DNA of 64,000 nt from Massilia horti (GCF_004614195.1 NZ_SPUM01000146.1:1-64000), one strand, 5' to 3'. Positions 53,691 to 60,810 are shown, counted from the stretch's first letter. The notes: a model not told the origin generated them from the sequence alone. Made by a program: numbers and translations.

Positions 53691-54215
53691 TTGAACATTG
53701 ACACAGTACGACAGTCCCTCGAATGGCGTTTTACTTTCACCTACATTATCAGCTTTGTCGCCTTGTGCGGTTATAAGGTTGTCTTAGATAGGAACTACTT
53801 TCGAAAGCATTTGAGCATGGTCAGGTTTGGTCTTGCTGTAACTTTCCTAGCTTGCTATTTATACGGAATGCAAGCCGTTCTAAATGCGGGTAGCAACATG
53901 GAAGACGCCGTAAACAAAGTGGTGCAAGATTCCCCTGGGACGCAAGAGCTACTACGCGCTCATTGTCAGCGCGCTTGGGTCAATGACGTAACCGGCACCG
54001 CAAAAAATGGGCTGTCCGACCTTTCGCCGTGCATAACCCTGATTGCAGTGATATCCAAAGAGCAAAAAGACATTGCTGACGGAAAAGCGGCCCTGCCTTC
54101 ATCGTTGATGACGCTTCTAATTGCTTTTTTAAGCGCTTTTCAAGGTGGGCTTTGTGCGACCTTCATGTATGCGTGGGCTACCACCGTCCGTGAGCCTTTC
54201 GACACCCGGGATTAG
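53691..54215 (+). CDS. Hypothetical membrane protein with three predicted transmembrane helices
   Basis: A 174-residue protein. The TTG at 53691 has GAGGG eight bases upstream, whereas a TTG at 53676 has none. Hydrophobic segments lie near residues 13-30 (FTFTYIISFVALCGYKVV), 43-62 (VRFGLAVTFLACYLYGMQAV) and 140-165 (LMTLLIAFLSAFQGGLCATFMYAW), with a soluble stretch between that contains two cysteines. I do not recognise a family. The region is lower in GC than the flanks, so it may be a recent arrival. Confidence 0.5.
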   Translation: MNIDTVRQSLEWRFTFTYIISFVALCGYKVVLDRNYFRKHLSMVRFGLAVTFLACYLYGMQAVLNAGSNMEDAVNKVVQDSPGTQELLRAHCQRAWVNDVTGTAKNGLSDLSPCITLIAVISKEQKDIADGKAALPSSLMTLLIAFLSAFQGGLCATFMYAWATTVREPFDTRD

Positions 54216-54227
54216 TTCACTGCCAAC

Positions 54228-54298
54228 GGGAGCCCTGGGCTCCCTGGGGCGCCGATCGTGACTCCGTGTCCGGCTGCTGTCTCGGGTTAATCGGCGCC
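54228..54298. other. Two nested-style hairpins between the membrane-protein gene and rtcR
   Basis: GGGAGCC-CTG-GGCTCCC (54228-54244) is a perfect seven-base stem just after the membrane-protein stop, a likely terminator without T-run. Immediately next to it GGCGCCGAT (54248-54256) and ATCGGCGCC (54290-54298) form a perfect nine-base inverted repeat enclosing 33 bases. The interval 54216-54361 holds nothing else visible. Confidence 0.55.
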
Positions 54299-54361
54299 GA
54301 GAGTGGCTCATTAATTACCGCATTTTGTGTCAGTAATTTTTTAACTCCCAACTCCATTTTT

Positions 54362-55966
54362 TCATTGCCGCACGTCATCCCATACCAGGTCAAACCGTGC
54401 CAGGTATTTCTTTAGCCTATCCGCGTCATTTGGTCGCTCCTTGGCACTGCGGGAGATGGCAAACAGCTTCCTTCCCGCATCCGAAAGGGTCTTCGATTTT
54501 CGGCAAACTTCGATAACCGCCTTGAGCTGTACGGCATCGAACAGGTCCAGCCCAGCTGCTTTTTGGCCAAGGACTTCCACCAAATCGATCTCACTTGGTT
54601 CTGCCGCCTCATCTGAGTAGTGCTGCCACAGACGCCGCAGTCGTCCAACTTCGTCCTGCACGATTACATCTGTGATACGTCCCGCCTCCGCAAGCGTCGC
54701 CATACGCTGCACTGACGCGGACAGGTCGCGGAAATTGCCCACCCACTGCGCTTCCGCCGACATGGCGAAATCCATGTAACGGCTGCGCGCTTCCTTATTC
54801 AGGCGCACGACCTGCGAGTTCTCCGCGCCGAATTGGGCGAGCAGGTAATCGATGTTGGGCTCAATGTCTTCGGCTCGCGCGGTCAGGCCGGGCAGTTCAT
54901 ATGTCCACAGATTGATACGCGCGAACAGGTCTTCGCGAAAACGGCCCGCGACCACTTCCTTCGACAGGTCCCGATTCGTGCCGGCGATCAGCAGGAAGTC
55001 GCTTTGGACTTCGTTGTCCGAGCCGACCGGGTGGAAGCGCTTTTCTTCGACGGCCTTGAGGAGCATTGCCTGCTCGTCCAGGCCCAGCTCACCGATCTCG
55101 TCAAGAAAGAGCAGACCCTTGTGTGCACTGCGCAGCAAACCAGCGCGATCCGATGCCGCACCGGTAAACGCTCCCCTGGTATGCCCGAACAAAGTCGAAC
55201 CGGCGCCGTCACCACGCAGCGTCGCGCAGTTAATCTCGACGAACTTGCCGTCGATCTGGTGCCGGGCCCGGCGCAGTTCGTATATGCGGCGCGCCAGGAA
55301 TGATTTGCCGGCGCCGGTCGGCCCCATCAGCAGCATCGGTGCCTTCGACTTGATGGCCACACGTTCGATCTCATCGATCATTTTGTTGAAGCGCGCATTG
55401 CGCGTGGCGATGCCAGACTTCAGGAAAGCGACGCCTTCTTCCTGTTCGCGTGTGAAGCGTTGGGCGATCTGGTCGTACTTCGACAGGTCGAGATCGATGA
55501 GCGCGAAGGTGCCCGGTTTGCCCGCTGCATGTCGGGGTGGCGGCGCTGTCTGTAGCAGGCGGCCGGGGAAGTAACGCGCCTCCGTCATCAGGAACATGCA
55601 GATCTGTACGACGTGCGTGCCCGTGGTGATGTGGATCCAGTATTCCTCGTTGTCCGGATCGAATGCATAGCCGCGCGCGAAATCGAACAGCGCGGCATAC
55701 ACCTGTTCGAAATCCCATGGATCGTTCATTTGCACGCGATGCGAATTAACTTCTGTCTCCGGCGAAACGGAGGCGATATCGACTTTGACCAATTCCGCCA
55801 AGTCGCCGTGCCTGCCGTTAAACAGCAGTTCGATACGATCGATCACCACTTCTTCGTGCTGCGTCAGGGCCACGGTCGGACGCCATTTTTCCCAGCGGGT
55901 GGCGCCTTTGCCGCTATCGAGCTGGCTGCCGACAAAGCCGATCACTACGGTACGTTTCTTCTTCAT
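54362..55966 (-). CDS. rtcR: RtcR, sigma-54 transcriptional activator with CARF sensor
   Basis: Activates the divergent RNA-repair operon with sigma-54 RNA polymerase. The 534-residue protein has an N-terminal CARF domain (residues 1-185; MKKKRTVVIGFVGSQLDSGKGATRWEKWRPTVAL, and HITTGTHVVQ at 112-121) that in this family senses cyclic oligoadenylate or 2',3'-cyclic-phosphate RNA products. The AAA+ domain has Walker A GPTGAGKS (215-222), the sigma-54 contact loop GAFTGA (265-270) and Walker B GLLFLDEIGE (284-293). The C terminus holds an HTH-like region. It is divergent from rsr, with a sigma-54 promoter between them. Confidence 0.95.
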   Translation of the reverse strand: MKKKRTVVIGFVGSQLDSGKGATRWEKWRPTVALTQHEEVVIDRIELLFNGRHGDLAELVKVDIASVSPETEVNSHRVQMNDPWDFEQVYAALFDFARGYAFDPDNEEYWIHITTGTHVVQICMFLMTEARYFPGRLLQTAPPPRHAAGKPGTFALIDLDLSKYDQIAQRFTREQEEGVAFLKSGIATRNARFNKMIDEIERVAIKSKAPMLLMGPTGAGKSFLARRIYELRRARHQIDGKFVEINCATLRGDGAGSTLFGHTRGAFTGAASDRAGLLRSAHKGLLFLDEIGELGLDEQAMLLKAVEEKRFHPVGSDNEVQSDFLLIAGTNRDLSKEVVAGRFREDLFARINLWTYELPGLTARAEDIEPNIDYLLAQFGAENSQVVRLNKEARSRYMDFAMSAEAQWVGNFRDLSASVQRMATLAEAGRITDVIVQDEVGRLRRLWQHYSDEAAEPSEIDLVEVLGQKAAGLDLFDAVQLKAVIEVCRKSKTLSDAGRKLFAISRSAKERPNDADRLKKYLARFDLVWDDVRQ

Positions 55967-55972
55967 TTTTTG

Positions 55973-56003
55973 GATAAATATTTATCTGAAAAGATAATTT
56001 ATC
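55973..56003. promoter_or_regulatory. Candidate RtcR upstream activator palindromes
   Basis: GATAAATATTTATC (55973-55986) is a perfect 14-base palindrome. GATAATTTATC (55993-56003) is a second, near-perfect site seven bases on. Both lie just upstream of the rtcR ATG and about 110-135 bases upstream of the sigma-54 promoter, the usual distance for enhancer-binding-protein sites. They could serve both rtcR autoregulation and operon activation. The assignment is by position and symmetry only. Confidence 0.45.
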
Positions 56004-56109
56004 ACATATTTCCTCGAATCAGGTAAATGAGATCCGGCCTGCGATTATCAAAATAAAATTCATAAGAATCAGCTACTTACAAGGCAGGCAAGGGCGTCAA
56101 AAGGAGAGC

Positions 56110-56125
56110 TGGCACGGCCATTGCA
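56110..56125 (+). promoter_or_regulatory. Sigma-54 (RpoN) promoter of the rsr-Y RNA-rtcBA operon
   Basis: TGGCACGGCCATTGCA matches the -24/-12 consensus TGGCAC-N5-TTGCA exactly. It lies 39 bases before the rsr ATG and is oriented toward rsr. Together with the divergent rtcR gene it is the expected control element. Confidence 0.92.
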
Positions 56126-56164
56126 ATAAGGAAGGTACAAACCAAGAAAAACGAGGAAATGAAA

Positions 56165-57718
56165 ATGGCAAACGCTAACTTGTTCCAGAGTCTGAAGAGC
56201 AAACTCTTGCCGGCCACCGATACCATGAACGCCGAGTTCGCCCCGGCCTATGCCTTGTCGCCGAAGCAGCAACTGGCGCAGTACGCTGCGACGGGCTGCC
56301 TGAATGCCACTTACTACGCATCGGCCCAAGCGCAGCTCGACACGGTGCTCGCCCTTGGCAAAGAAGTGGATGCACGTTTCATCGCGCAAACCGCGATCTA
56401 TTGCCGTGAGCGCGGCTACATGAAGGACATGCCTGCGCTACTGGCCGCCGTTCTGGCCTCCAAAGGCGCTGCGGAATTGACGCCGGCATTTGGCCGGGTG
56501 ATCGACAACGGCAAAATGCTGCGCAATTTTGTGCAGATCATTCGCTCCGGCGCGACCGGCCGCAAATCGCTGGGCACGCGGCCAAAAAAGCTGGTGCAAG
56601 CCTGGCTGAACAATGCGTCGGAAAAGGCGCTGCTGTCTGCCGCGGTCGGCGACAATCCGTCGCTGGCGGACGTGGTGAAGATGGTGCACCCGAAACCGGC
56701 CGAAGCCTGGCGCGAAGCTTTCTTCGCCTGGCTGATCGGCAAACCGTACAACGCGGCTAACCTGCCGCCAGCCGTGAAAGCGTTCGAGGCTTACAAGCAG
56801 GACCGCTCGCAACCGTTACCGGACGTGCCGTTCCAGATGCTGACCGCGCTGGACTTGCAAACGGCGGACTGGGCGCAGATCGCCCGGCAAGGCGGCTGGC
56901 AAATGGTGCGTATGAACTTGAACACGTTTGCGCGCCACGGCGTGTACGAATTGCCCGGCATGACGGAAGCGATCGCGGCAAAGCTGCGCGATCCGGCGGC
57001 AATTGCGAAGGCGAAGGTCTTCCCGTACCAGCTTCTGTCCGCGTGCCAGTCGGCTGGCGACAACGTGCCCTTTGCGATCCGAGAGGCGCTGCAGGATGCG
57101 CTGGAAATCGCGCTGGCGAACGTGCCGGCGCTGGAAGGCAAAGTCGTGGTGTGCCCGGACGTGTCGGGTTCGATGCGTTGGCCGGTGAGCGGCTACCGCA
57201 CCGGCGCGACCACGGCGGTGCGTTGCGTTGACGTGGCCGCGCTGGTGGCGGCCGCCATCCTGCGCAAGAACGAGGATGCCGTGGTGCTGCCGTTCGAGGT
57301 GGATGTAGTGAAGCTCGGCCTGAACCCGCGCGACACGGTTCTGACCAACGCGCAAAAGCTGGCATCGATCGGCGGCGGTGGTACCAACTGCAGCGCGCCG
57401 CTGGCAGCTATGAACAAAAAACGGATGCAGGCCGACTTGGTCGTGTTTGTATCGGATAACGAATCGTGGATCGACGCGACGCGCCATGGTGCGACCGCCA
57501 CGATGCGCGAATGGGCTGTGTTCAAGCAACGCAATCCAGACGCCAAACTGGTTTGCATCGACGTCACGCCCAATGCCACGACGCAGGCCAAGGAAAGCAA
57601 GGATGTGCTGAACATCGGCGGTTTTTCGGACGATGTGTTCAACATCATCGCCGCCTTCGCTGCCGGCCAGTTGGGTGCGGCGCAGTGGGTGGGTGAAATC
57701 GAGTCGATCACAATTTAG
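56165..57718 (+). CDS. rsr: Rsr, TROVE-domain Ro60 orthologue (Y RNA-binding protein)
   Basis: Ro60 orthologue: a HEAT-like RNA-binding ring plus a von Willebrand A domain that binds Y RNAs and misfolded RNA ends. In Deinococcus the Y RNA links it to PNPase for RNA degradation. The 517-residue protein has the TROVE domain over residues 1-310 and a vWA domain over about 325-510. The MIDAS motif VCPDVSGS is at residues 330-336, with the GGTNCSAPL and VSDNESW continuation. I prefer the ATG at 56165 (GAGGAA seven bases upstream) over 56159. It is directly followed by four Y RNA-like elements, then rtcB and rtcA. Confidence 0.95.
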   Translation: MANANLFQSLKSKLLPATDTMNAEFAPAYALSPKQQLAQYAATGCLNATYYASAQAQLDTVLALGKEVDARFIAQTAIYCRERGYMKDMPALLAAVLASKGAAELTPAFGRVIDNGKMLRNFVQIIRSGATGRKSLGTRPKKLVQAWLNNASEKALLSAAVGDNPSLADVVKMVHPKPAEAWREAFFAWLIGKPYNAANLPPAVKAFEAYKQDRSQPLPDVPFQMLTALDLQTADWAQIARQGGWQMVRMNLNTFARHGVYELPGMTEAIAAKLRDPAAIAKAKVFPYQLLSACQSAGDNVPFAIREALQDALEIALANVPALEGKVVVCPDVSGSMRWPVSGYRTGATTAVRCVDVAALVAAAILRKNEDAVVLPFEVDVVKLGLNPRDTVLTNAQKLASIGGGGTNCSAPLAAMNKKRMQADLVVFVSDNESWIDATRHGATATMREWAVFKQRNPDAKLVCIDVTPNATTQAKESKDVLNIGGFSDDVFNIIAAFAAGQLGAAQWVGEIESITI

Positions 57719-57761
57719 GAGAACGTCATGGGCTGGACCATCAGCGTTGGACGTACAGATT

Positions 57762-57841
57762 TTGGGCAGAGGACGAATGCCGGTGTGACTACAAACCTGA
57801 CGTGTGCCGTCACGCCGATTACTCGTCGGGCCAATGCCCAA
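57762..57841 (+). ncRNA. Y RNA-like element 1 (no tRNA-like module)
   Basis: A hairpin of about 80 bases. The inner helix is GGTGTGAC (57782-57789) with GTCACGCC (57809-57816), eight pairs with one G-U. The outer helix is GACGA (57772-57776) with TCGTC (57823-57827). They are separated by an internal loop AUGCC/GAUUAC. A further six-pair stem TTGGGC (57762-57767) with GCCCAA (57836-57841) closes it. The apical loop of 19 bases starts UACA and contains no T-arm. The shared 5' motif GAAUGC and the loop UACA are the same as in the three following elements. Confidence 0.75.
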
Positions 57842-57851
57842 GTAACGGTTT

Positions 57852-57950
57852 CCCTGAATGCAGGCAGGACTACATCTGGTGACGCCGGTTCGATTCCGGC
57901 CTGCCAGGTCGAACAGGTCTGGCAGAATGTCCTGTCGATCCTTGTCGGGG
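57852..57950 (+). ncRNA. Y RNA-like element 2 (T-arm and closed acceptor stem only)
   Basis: A 99-base element. Ro-type stem: outer CCCTGA (57852-57857) with TCGGGG (57945-57950), internal loop AUGCA/GAUCCUUG, inner GGCAGGAC (57863-57870) with GTCCTGTC (57929-57936). After the UACA comes a canonical T-arm: stem GCCGG (57884-57888), loop TTCGATT, stem CCGGC (57896-57900). A perfect seven-pair acceptor-like stem then follows, CTGCCAG (57901-57907) with CTGGCAG (57919-57925), closed by an 11-base loop. No D-arm or anticodon arm is seen, so it is a minihelix mimic. Confidence 0.8.
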
Positions 57951-57966
57951 AGCTTTAACAACTTTC

Positions 57967-58090
57967 GGCGAATGCCGGTGGAACTACATCACTGTTAATG
58001 AGGCTGTCGCGGGTTCGAATCCCGCCGGAGGCAAAATACCGCCACCGTAGCTCAGTTGGTAGAGCACCTGTTCCACCCAACCTTGTCGCC
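57967..58090 (+). ncRNA. Y RNA-like element 3 (complete circularly permuted tRNA mimic)
   Basis: A 124-base element. Ro-type stem: GGCGA (57967-57971) with TCGCC (58086-58090), loop AUGCC/CAACCUUG, GGTGGAAC (57977-57984) with GTTCCACC (58070-58077), perfect. Inside, in order: an anticodon-like arm CATCA-CTGTTAA-TGAGG (57987-58003) whose seven-base loop has GTT in the anticodon position; variable bases; T-arm GCGGG-TTCGAAT-CCCGC (58009-58025); closed acceptor stem CGGAGGC (58026-58032) with GCCACCG (58041-58047), six of seven pairs; TA; and D-arm GCTC-AGTTGGTA-GAGC (58050-58065). This is a tRNA opened between D and anticodon arms and joined at the acceptor end. Confidence 0.88.
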
Positions 58091-58099
58091 ACTTTTTTC

Positions 58100-58217
58100 G
58101 ATGAATGCAGATGGAATTACATGGACAGAGCACCGGGGCAAACCCGGAGGCCCCGGTTCGACTCCGGGTCGGCGCAAGCCGATAGCTCAGGGAAACATTC
58201 CATCAATCCTCGTCATC
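58100..58217 (+). ncRNA. Y RNA-like element 4 (tRNA mimic permuted at the D-loop)
   Basis: A 118-base element. Ro-type stem: GATGA (58100-58104) with TCATC (58213-58217), loop AUGCA/AAUCCUCG, GATGGAAT (58110-58117) with ATTCCATC (58197-58204), perfect. After UACA: D-stem 3' strand GAGC (58128-58131), anticodon-like arm CCGGG-GCAAA-CCCGG (58133-58147), T-arm CCCGG-TTCGACT-CCGGG (58152-58168), closed acceptor TCGGC-GCAA-GCCGA (58169-58182) with a GNRA tetraloop, TA, and D-stem 5' strand GCTC (58185-58188). The opening point is therefore in the D-loop, unlike element 3. Confidence 0.85.
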
Positions 58218-58243
58218 ACTTGTTATCACTAACGAAGAGAACT

Positions 58244-59479
58244 ATGGAAAAGCAAACTTTCGACGTCATGGCGGTAGAGGGAGGCAGCCCGGTCAAGATG
58301 TGGACGCGCGGCGTGCCGGTCGAGGAAGAAGCCAAAAAGCAGCTGTCGAACACGGCAAAGATGCCTTTCATCTACAAGCACATCGCAGCGATGCCAGACG
58401 TGCACCTGGGTAAAGGCTCGACCATCGGCAGCGTGATCCCGACGCTGGGCGCGATCATCCCGGCGGCCGTGGGCGTGGATATCGGCTGCGGCATGATGGC
58501 TGCCAAGACCACGCTGACCGCGAACGATTTGCCGGATAACCTGGGCCCGCTGCGTTCGGCCATCGAGCGCTCGGTCCCGCACGGCATGTCGCCAAAAACG
58601 CGCGGATTCAAAGGCCGCGACAAGGGTTCGTGGGACACGCCGCCGAAACCGGTTGATATCGCCTGGCTGCAGTTGAAGGACGAGTTTGACGCCATCTGCG
58701 AAAAGACGCCGAAGCTGAAAAACACAAACAACTACAAGCATCTGGGCACCCTGGGCACGGGGAACCATTTCATTGAAATCTGCCTGGACGAGGTGGGCTT
58801 CGTCTGGTTCATGCTGCACTCGGGTTCGCGCGGGGTTGGCAATGCGATCGGGACTTACTTCATCGAGCTGGCGAAGAAGGATATGCGCACGCATTTCATC
58901 AACTTGCCGGATGAAGACCTCGCTTACCTGCCGGAAGGCACGCAGCACTACGACGACTACGTGGAAGCGGTCGGTTGGGCGCAGAAGTTCGCCCGCATGA
59001 ACCGCGAGGTGATGATGCAGAACCTGATCGCCGCGGTCCGCACCGTGATCACCAAGCCGTTCGAGACGCACGTGGAAGCGGTGAACTGTCACCACAACTA
59101 TGTGCAGAAAGAAAACCACTTCGGCAAGGACGTGCTGGTCACCCGCAAGGGCGCCGTATCGGCGCGCGAAGGCGAGTTGGGCATCATCCCGGGCTCGATG
59201 GGGGCCAAGAGCTACATCGTGCGCGGCAAGGGCAACCCGGAAAGCTTCCACAGCTGCAGCCACGGCGCCGGCCGCACCATGAGCCGTAACGAGGCCAAGC
59301 GTCGCTATACCGTGGAAGACCAGGTCAGGGCTACCGAAGGCGTGGAATGCCGTAAGGATGAACACGTCATCGACGAAATCCCGATGGCCTACAAGGACAT
59401 CGATGCGGTGATGGAAGCGCAGCGTGACCTGGTCGAAGTTGTGCACACGCTGAAACAGATCGTCTGCGTGAAAGGCTGA
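58244..59479 (+). CDS. rtcB: RNA ligase RtcB (3'-phosphate splicing ligase)
   Basis: Joins 2',3'-cyclic-phosphate or 3'-phosphate RNA ends to 5'-OH ends using GTP and Mn2+. The 411-residue protein has the metal and guanylylation motifs: PDVHLGKGSTIGSV, AVGVDIGCGM (Cys82), LGTGNHFIEI, HSGSRGVGN, NCHHNYVQKE and the guanylate-accepting His in SHGAGRTMSR. The ATG at 58244 gives the normal N terminus (MEKQTFDVMAVEGGSPVKMW) and follows the last Y RNA-like element by only 26 bases, so the RNAs would be part of the mRNA leader before processing. Confidence 0.95.
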   Translation: MEKQTFDVMAVEGGSPVKMWTRGVPVEEEAKKQLSNTAKMPFIYKHIAAMPDVHLGKGSTIGSVIPTLGAIIPAAVGVDIGCGMMAAKTTLTANDLPDNLGPLRSAIERSVPHGMSPKTRGFKGRDKGSWDTPPKPVDIAWLQLKDEFDAICEKTPKLKNTNNYKHLGTLGTGNHFIEICLDEVGFVWFMLHSGSRGVGNAIGTYFIELAKKDMRTHFINLPDEDLAYLPEGTQHYDDYVEAVGWAQKFARMNREVMMQNLIAAVRTVITKPFETHVEAVNCHHNYVQKENHFGKDVLVTRKGAVSAREGELGIIPGSMGAKSYIVRGKGNPESFHSCSHGAGRTMSRNEAKRRYTVEDQVRATEGVECRKDEHVIDEIPMAYKDIDAVMEAQRDLVEVVHTLKQIVCVKG

Positions 59480-59538
59480 ATTTTGCAATCCGGATGCCCA
59501 CGCAGGCGGCCAATAACAAGAAGAGAGATCAAGAAGAA

Positions 59539-60582
59539 ATGATCGAATTAGACGGCTCTGCAGGAGAAGGCGGCGGCCAGATACTGCGCTCTGCGCTGAC
59601 CCTGTCGATGCTGACGGGCCAGCCTTTTCGCATCCAAAACATCCGCGCGAACCGTTCCAAGCCAGGGTTGATGCGCCAGCACCTGGTGGCCGTGCAAGCG
59701 GCGGCCGAGGTGTGCGGCGCCCAAACCGAAGGCGCACAAGTGGGTTCGCTGGCGTTGACGTTCACGCCTGGCGCGATCCGTGGCGGCGACTACCGGTTTG
59801 CCATCGGCACGGCCGGCAGCTGCACGCTCGTCCTGCAAACGCTGGTACCGGCATTGTTGTTCGCGAACCGTCCTTCGACCGTGCGGGTCGTGGGGGGAAC
59901 GCATAATCCTATGGCCCCGCCGGCGCATTTTCTGCAGCGCGCCTACGCGCGGACGCTGGCCGATTTGGGCGCGACGGTCGACTTTCAGCTGCATCGCTTC
60001 GGTTTCTACCCGGCTGGCGGCGGTGAAGTGACTGCCACGATCCTGCCATGCAGCGGCTTGCGTCCTTTCGAATGGATGTCGCGTGGAGAACGTGTGTCCG
60101 CCTATGCCGAGAGCTTTGTCGCCGGCATCCCGGCTGGCGTGGCGAAACGTGAGCTGGAAGGCATCCGCGCTGGCATGGGCTGGGAAGCCTCTCAACTGCG
60201 CGAATGCATCCTGCCCGCCGACCAAGGCCCTGGAAATGCCCTGCTGATCACCCTGGAATACGAGCACGTTACCGAGGTGTTTACCGCCATCGGCGAAAAG
60301 TCCTTGCGTTCTGATGTTGTGGCGCGCCTGGTGATAAAGGAAGCGCAGCGTTACCTTGCTTCCGATGGTGCGGTGGGTGAGCATCTGGCCGACCAGCTGA
60401 TGTTACCGATGGCCCTGGCCGGCGGCGGACGCTTCACGACTGCCAAGGTCTCCCTGCATGGCAGGACAAATGCACATGTGATCGAGCGATTTCTGCCGGT
60501 GCGTTTTTTATTCGATGAGCAGAGCGGCGTATATACCTGTTCGGTCGAATCCAGCACGGGCCGCGAAACTCAGTTTTCGTGA
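59539..60582 (+). CDS. rtcA: RNA 3'-terminal phosphate cyclase RtcA
   Basis: Converts RNA 3'-phosphate ends to 2',3'-cyclic phosphates through an RtcA-AMP adduct. The 347-residue protein starts MIELDGSAGEGGGQILRSALTLSMLTGQPFRIQNIRANRSKPGLMRQHLVAVQAA, the RtcA signature, and ends with the region holding the adenylated His (RTNAHVIERFLPVRF). It follows rtcB by about 60 bases, in one operon from the sigma-54 promoter. Its last 13 bases overlap a small convergent gene. Confidence 0.95.
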   Translation: MIELDGSAGEGGGQILRSALTLSMLTGQPFRIQNIRANRSKPGLMRQHLVAVQAAAEVCGAQTEGAQVGSLALTFTPGAIRGGDYRFAIGTAGSCTLVLQTLVPALLFANRPSTVRVVGGTHNPMAPPAHFLQRAYARTLADLGATVDFQLHRFGFYPAGGGEVTATILPCSGLRPFEWMSRGERVSAYAESFVAGIPAGVAKRELEGIRAGMGWEASQLRECILPADQGPGNALLITLEYEHVTEVFTAIGEKSLRSDVVARLVIKEAQRYLASDGAVGEHLADQLMLPMALAGGGRFTTAKVSLHGRTNAHVIERFLPVRFLFDEQSGVYTCSVESSTGRETQFS

Positions 60583-60782
60583 CTGATAACGCTCGGCGTG
60601 TCCTCGCAGTTCAGCAGCAATGCGAAACGGTTATTGAATTTGCCTACCAAGGAAATCGGAACGGAAGACGCGCCTCCATCTATTGAAATGCGCGCTTCCA
60701 TATCCTGGTTCTCAAAGGACTGCAATTCCTTTATCAATTGCGATACCGACTTTCCCCGGCTTGGCCAGTCTGCATTGGACAT
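60570..60782 (-). CDS. Small hypothetical protein, convergent with rtcA
   Basis: A 70-residue protein, MSNADWPSRGKSVSQLIKELQSFENQDMEARISIDGGASSVPISLVGKF..., with GGAGG six bases before its ATG. The SVSQLIKELQ...DMEARISIDGG pattern resembles small alpha/beta proteins found in phages and mobile elements (SLIxxLxxxDPxAxVxxDGG). Function unknown. It overlaps the 3' end of rtcA by 13 bases. Confidence 0.6.
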   Translation of the reverse strand: MSNADWPSRGKSVSQLIKELQSFENQDMEARISIDGGASSVPISLVGKFNNRFALLLNCEDTPSVISHEN

Positions 60783-60810
60783 AGATCCTCCTGCTCTGCT
60801 TTTCGATAGG

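Noticed and set aside
58041-58168. An apparent tRNA gene (D-arm TAGCTCAGTTGGTAGAGC followed later by a T-arm)
   Set aside because: Read 5' to 3' no single cloverleaf forms. The D-arm belongs to element 3 and the T-arm to element 4, and each element folds as a permuted unit.
57728-58240. Short open frames across the rsr-rtcB gap
   Set aside because: Their codons track the RNA stems, they lack ribosome-binding sites, and the compensatory pairing explains the sequence better.
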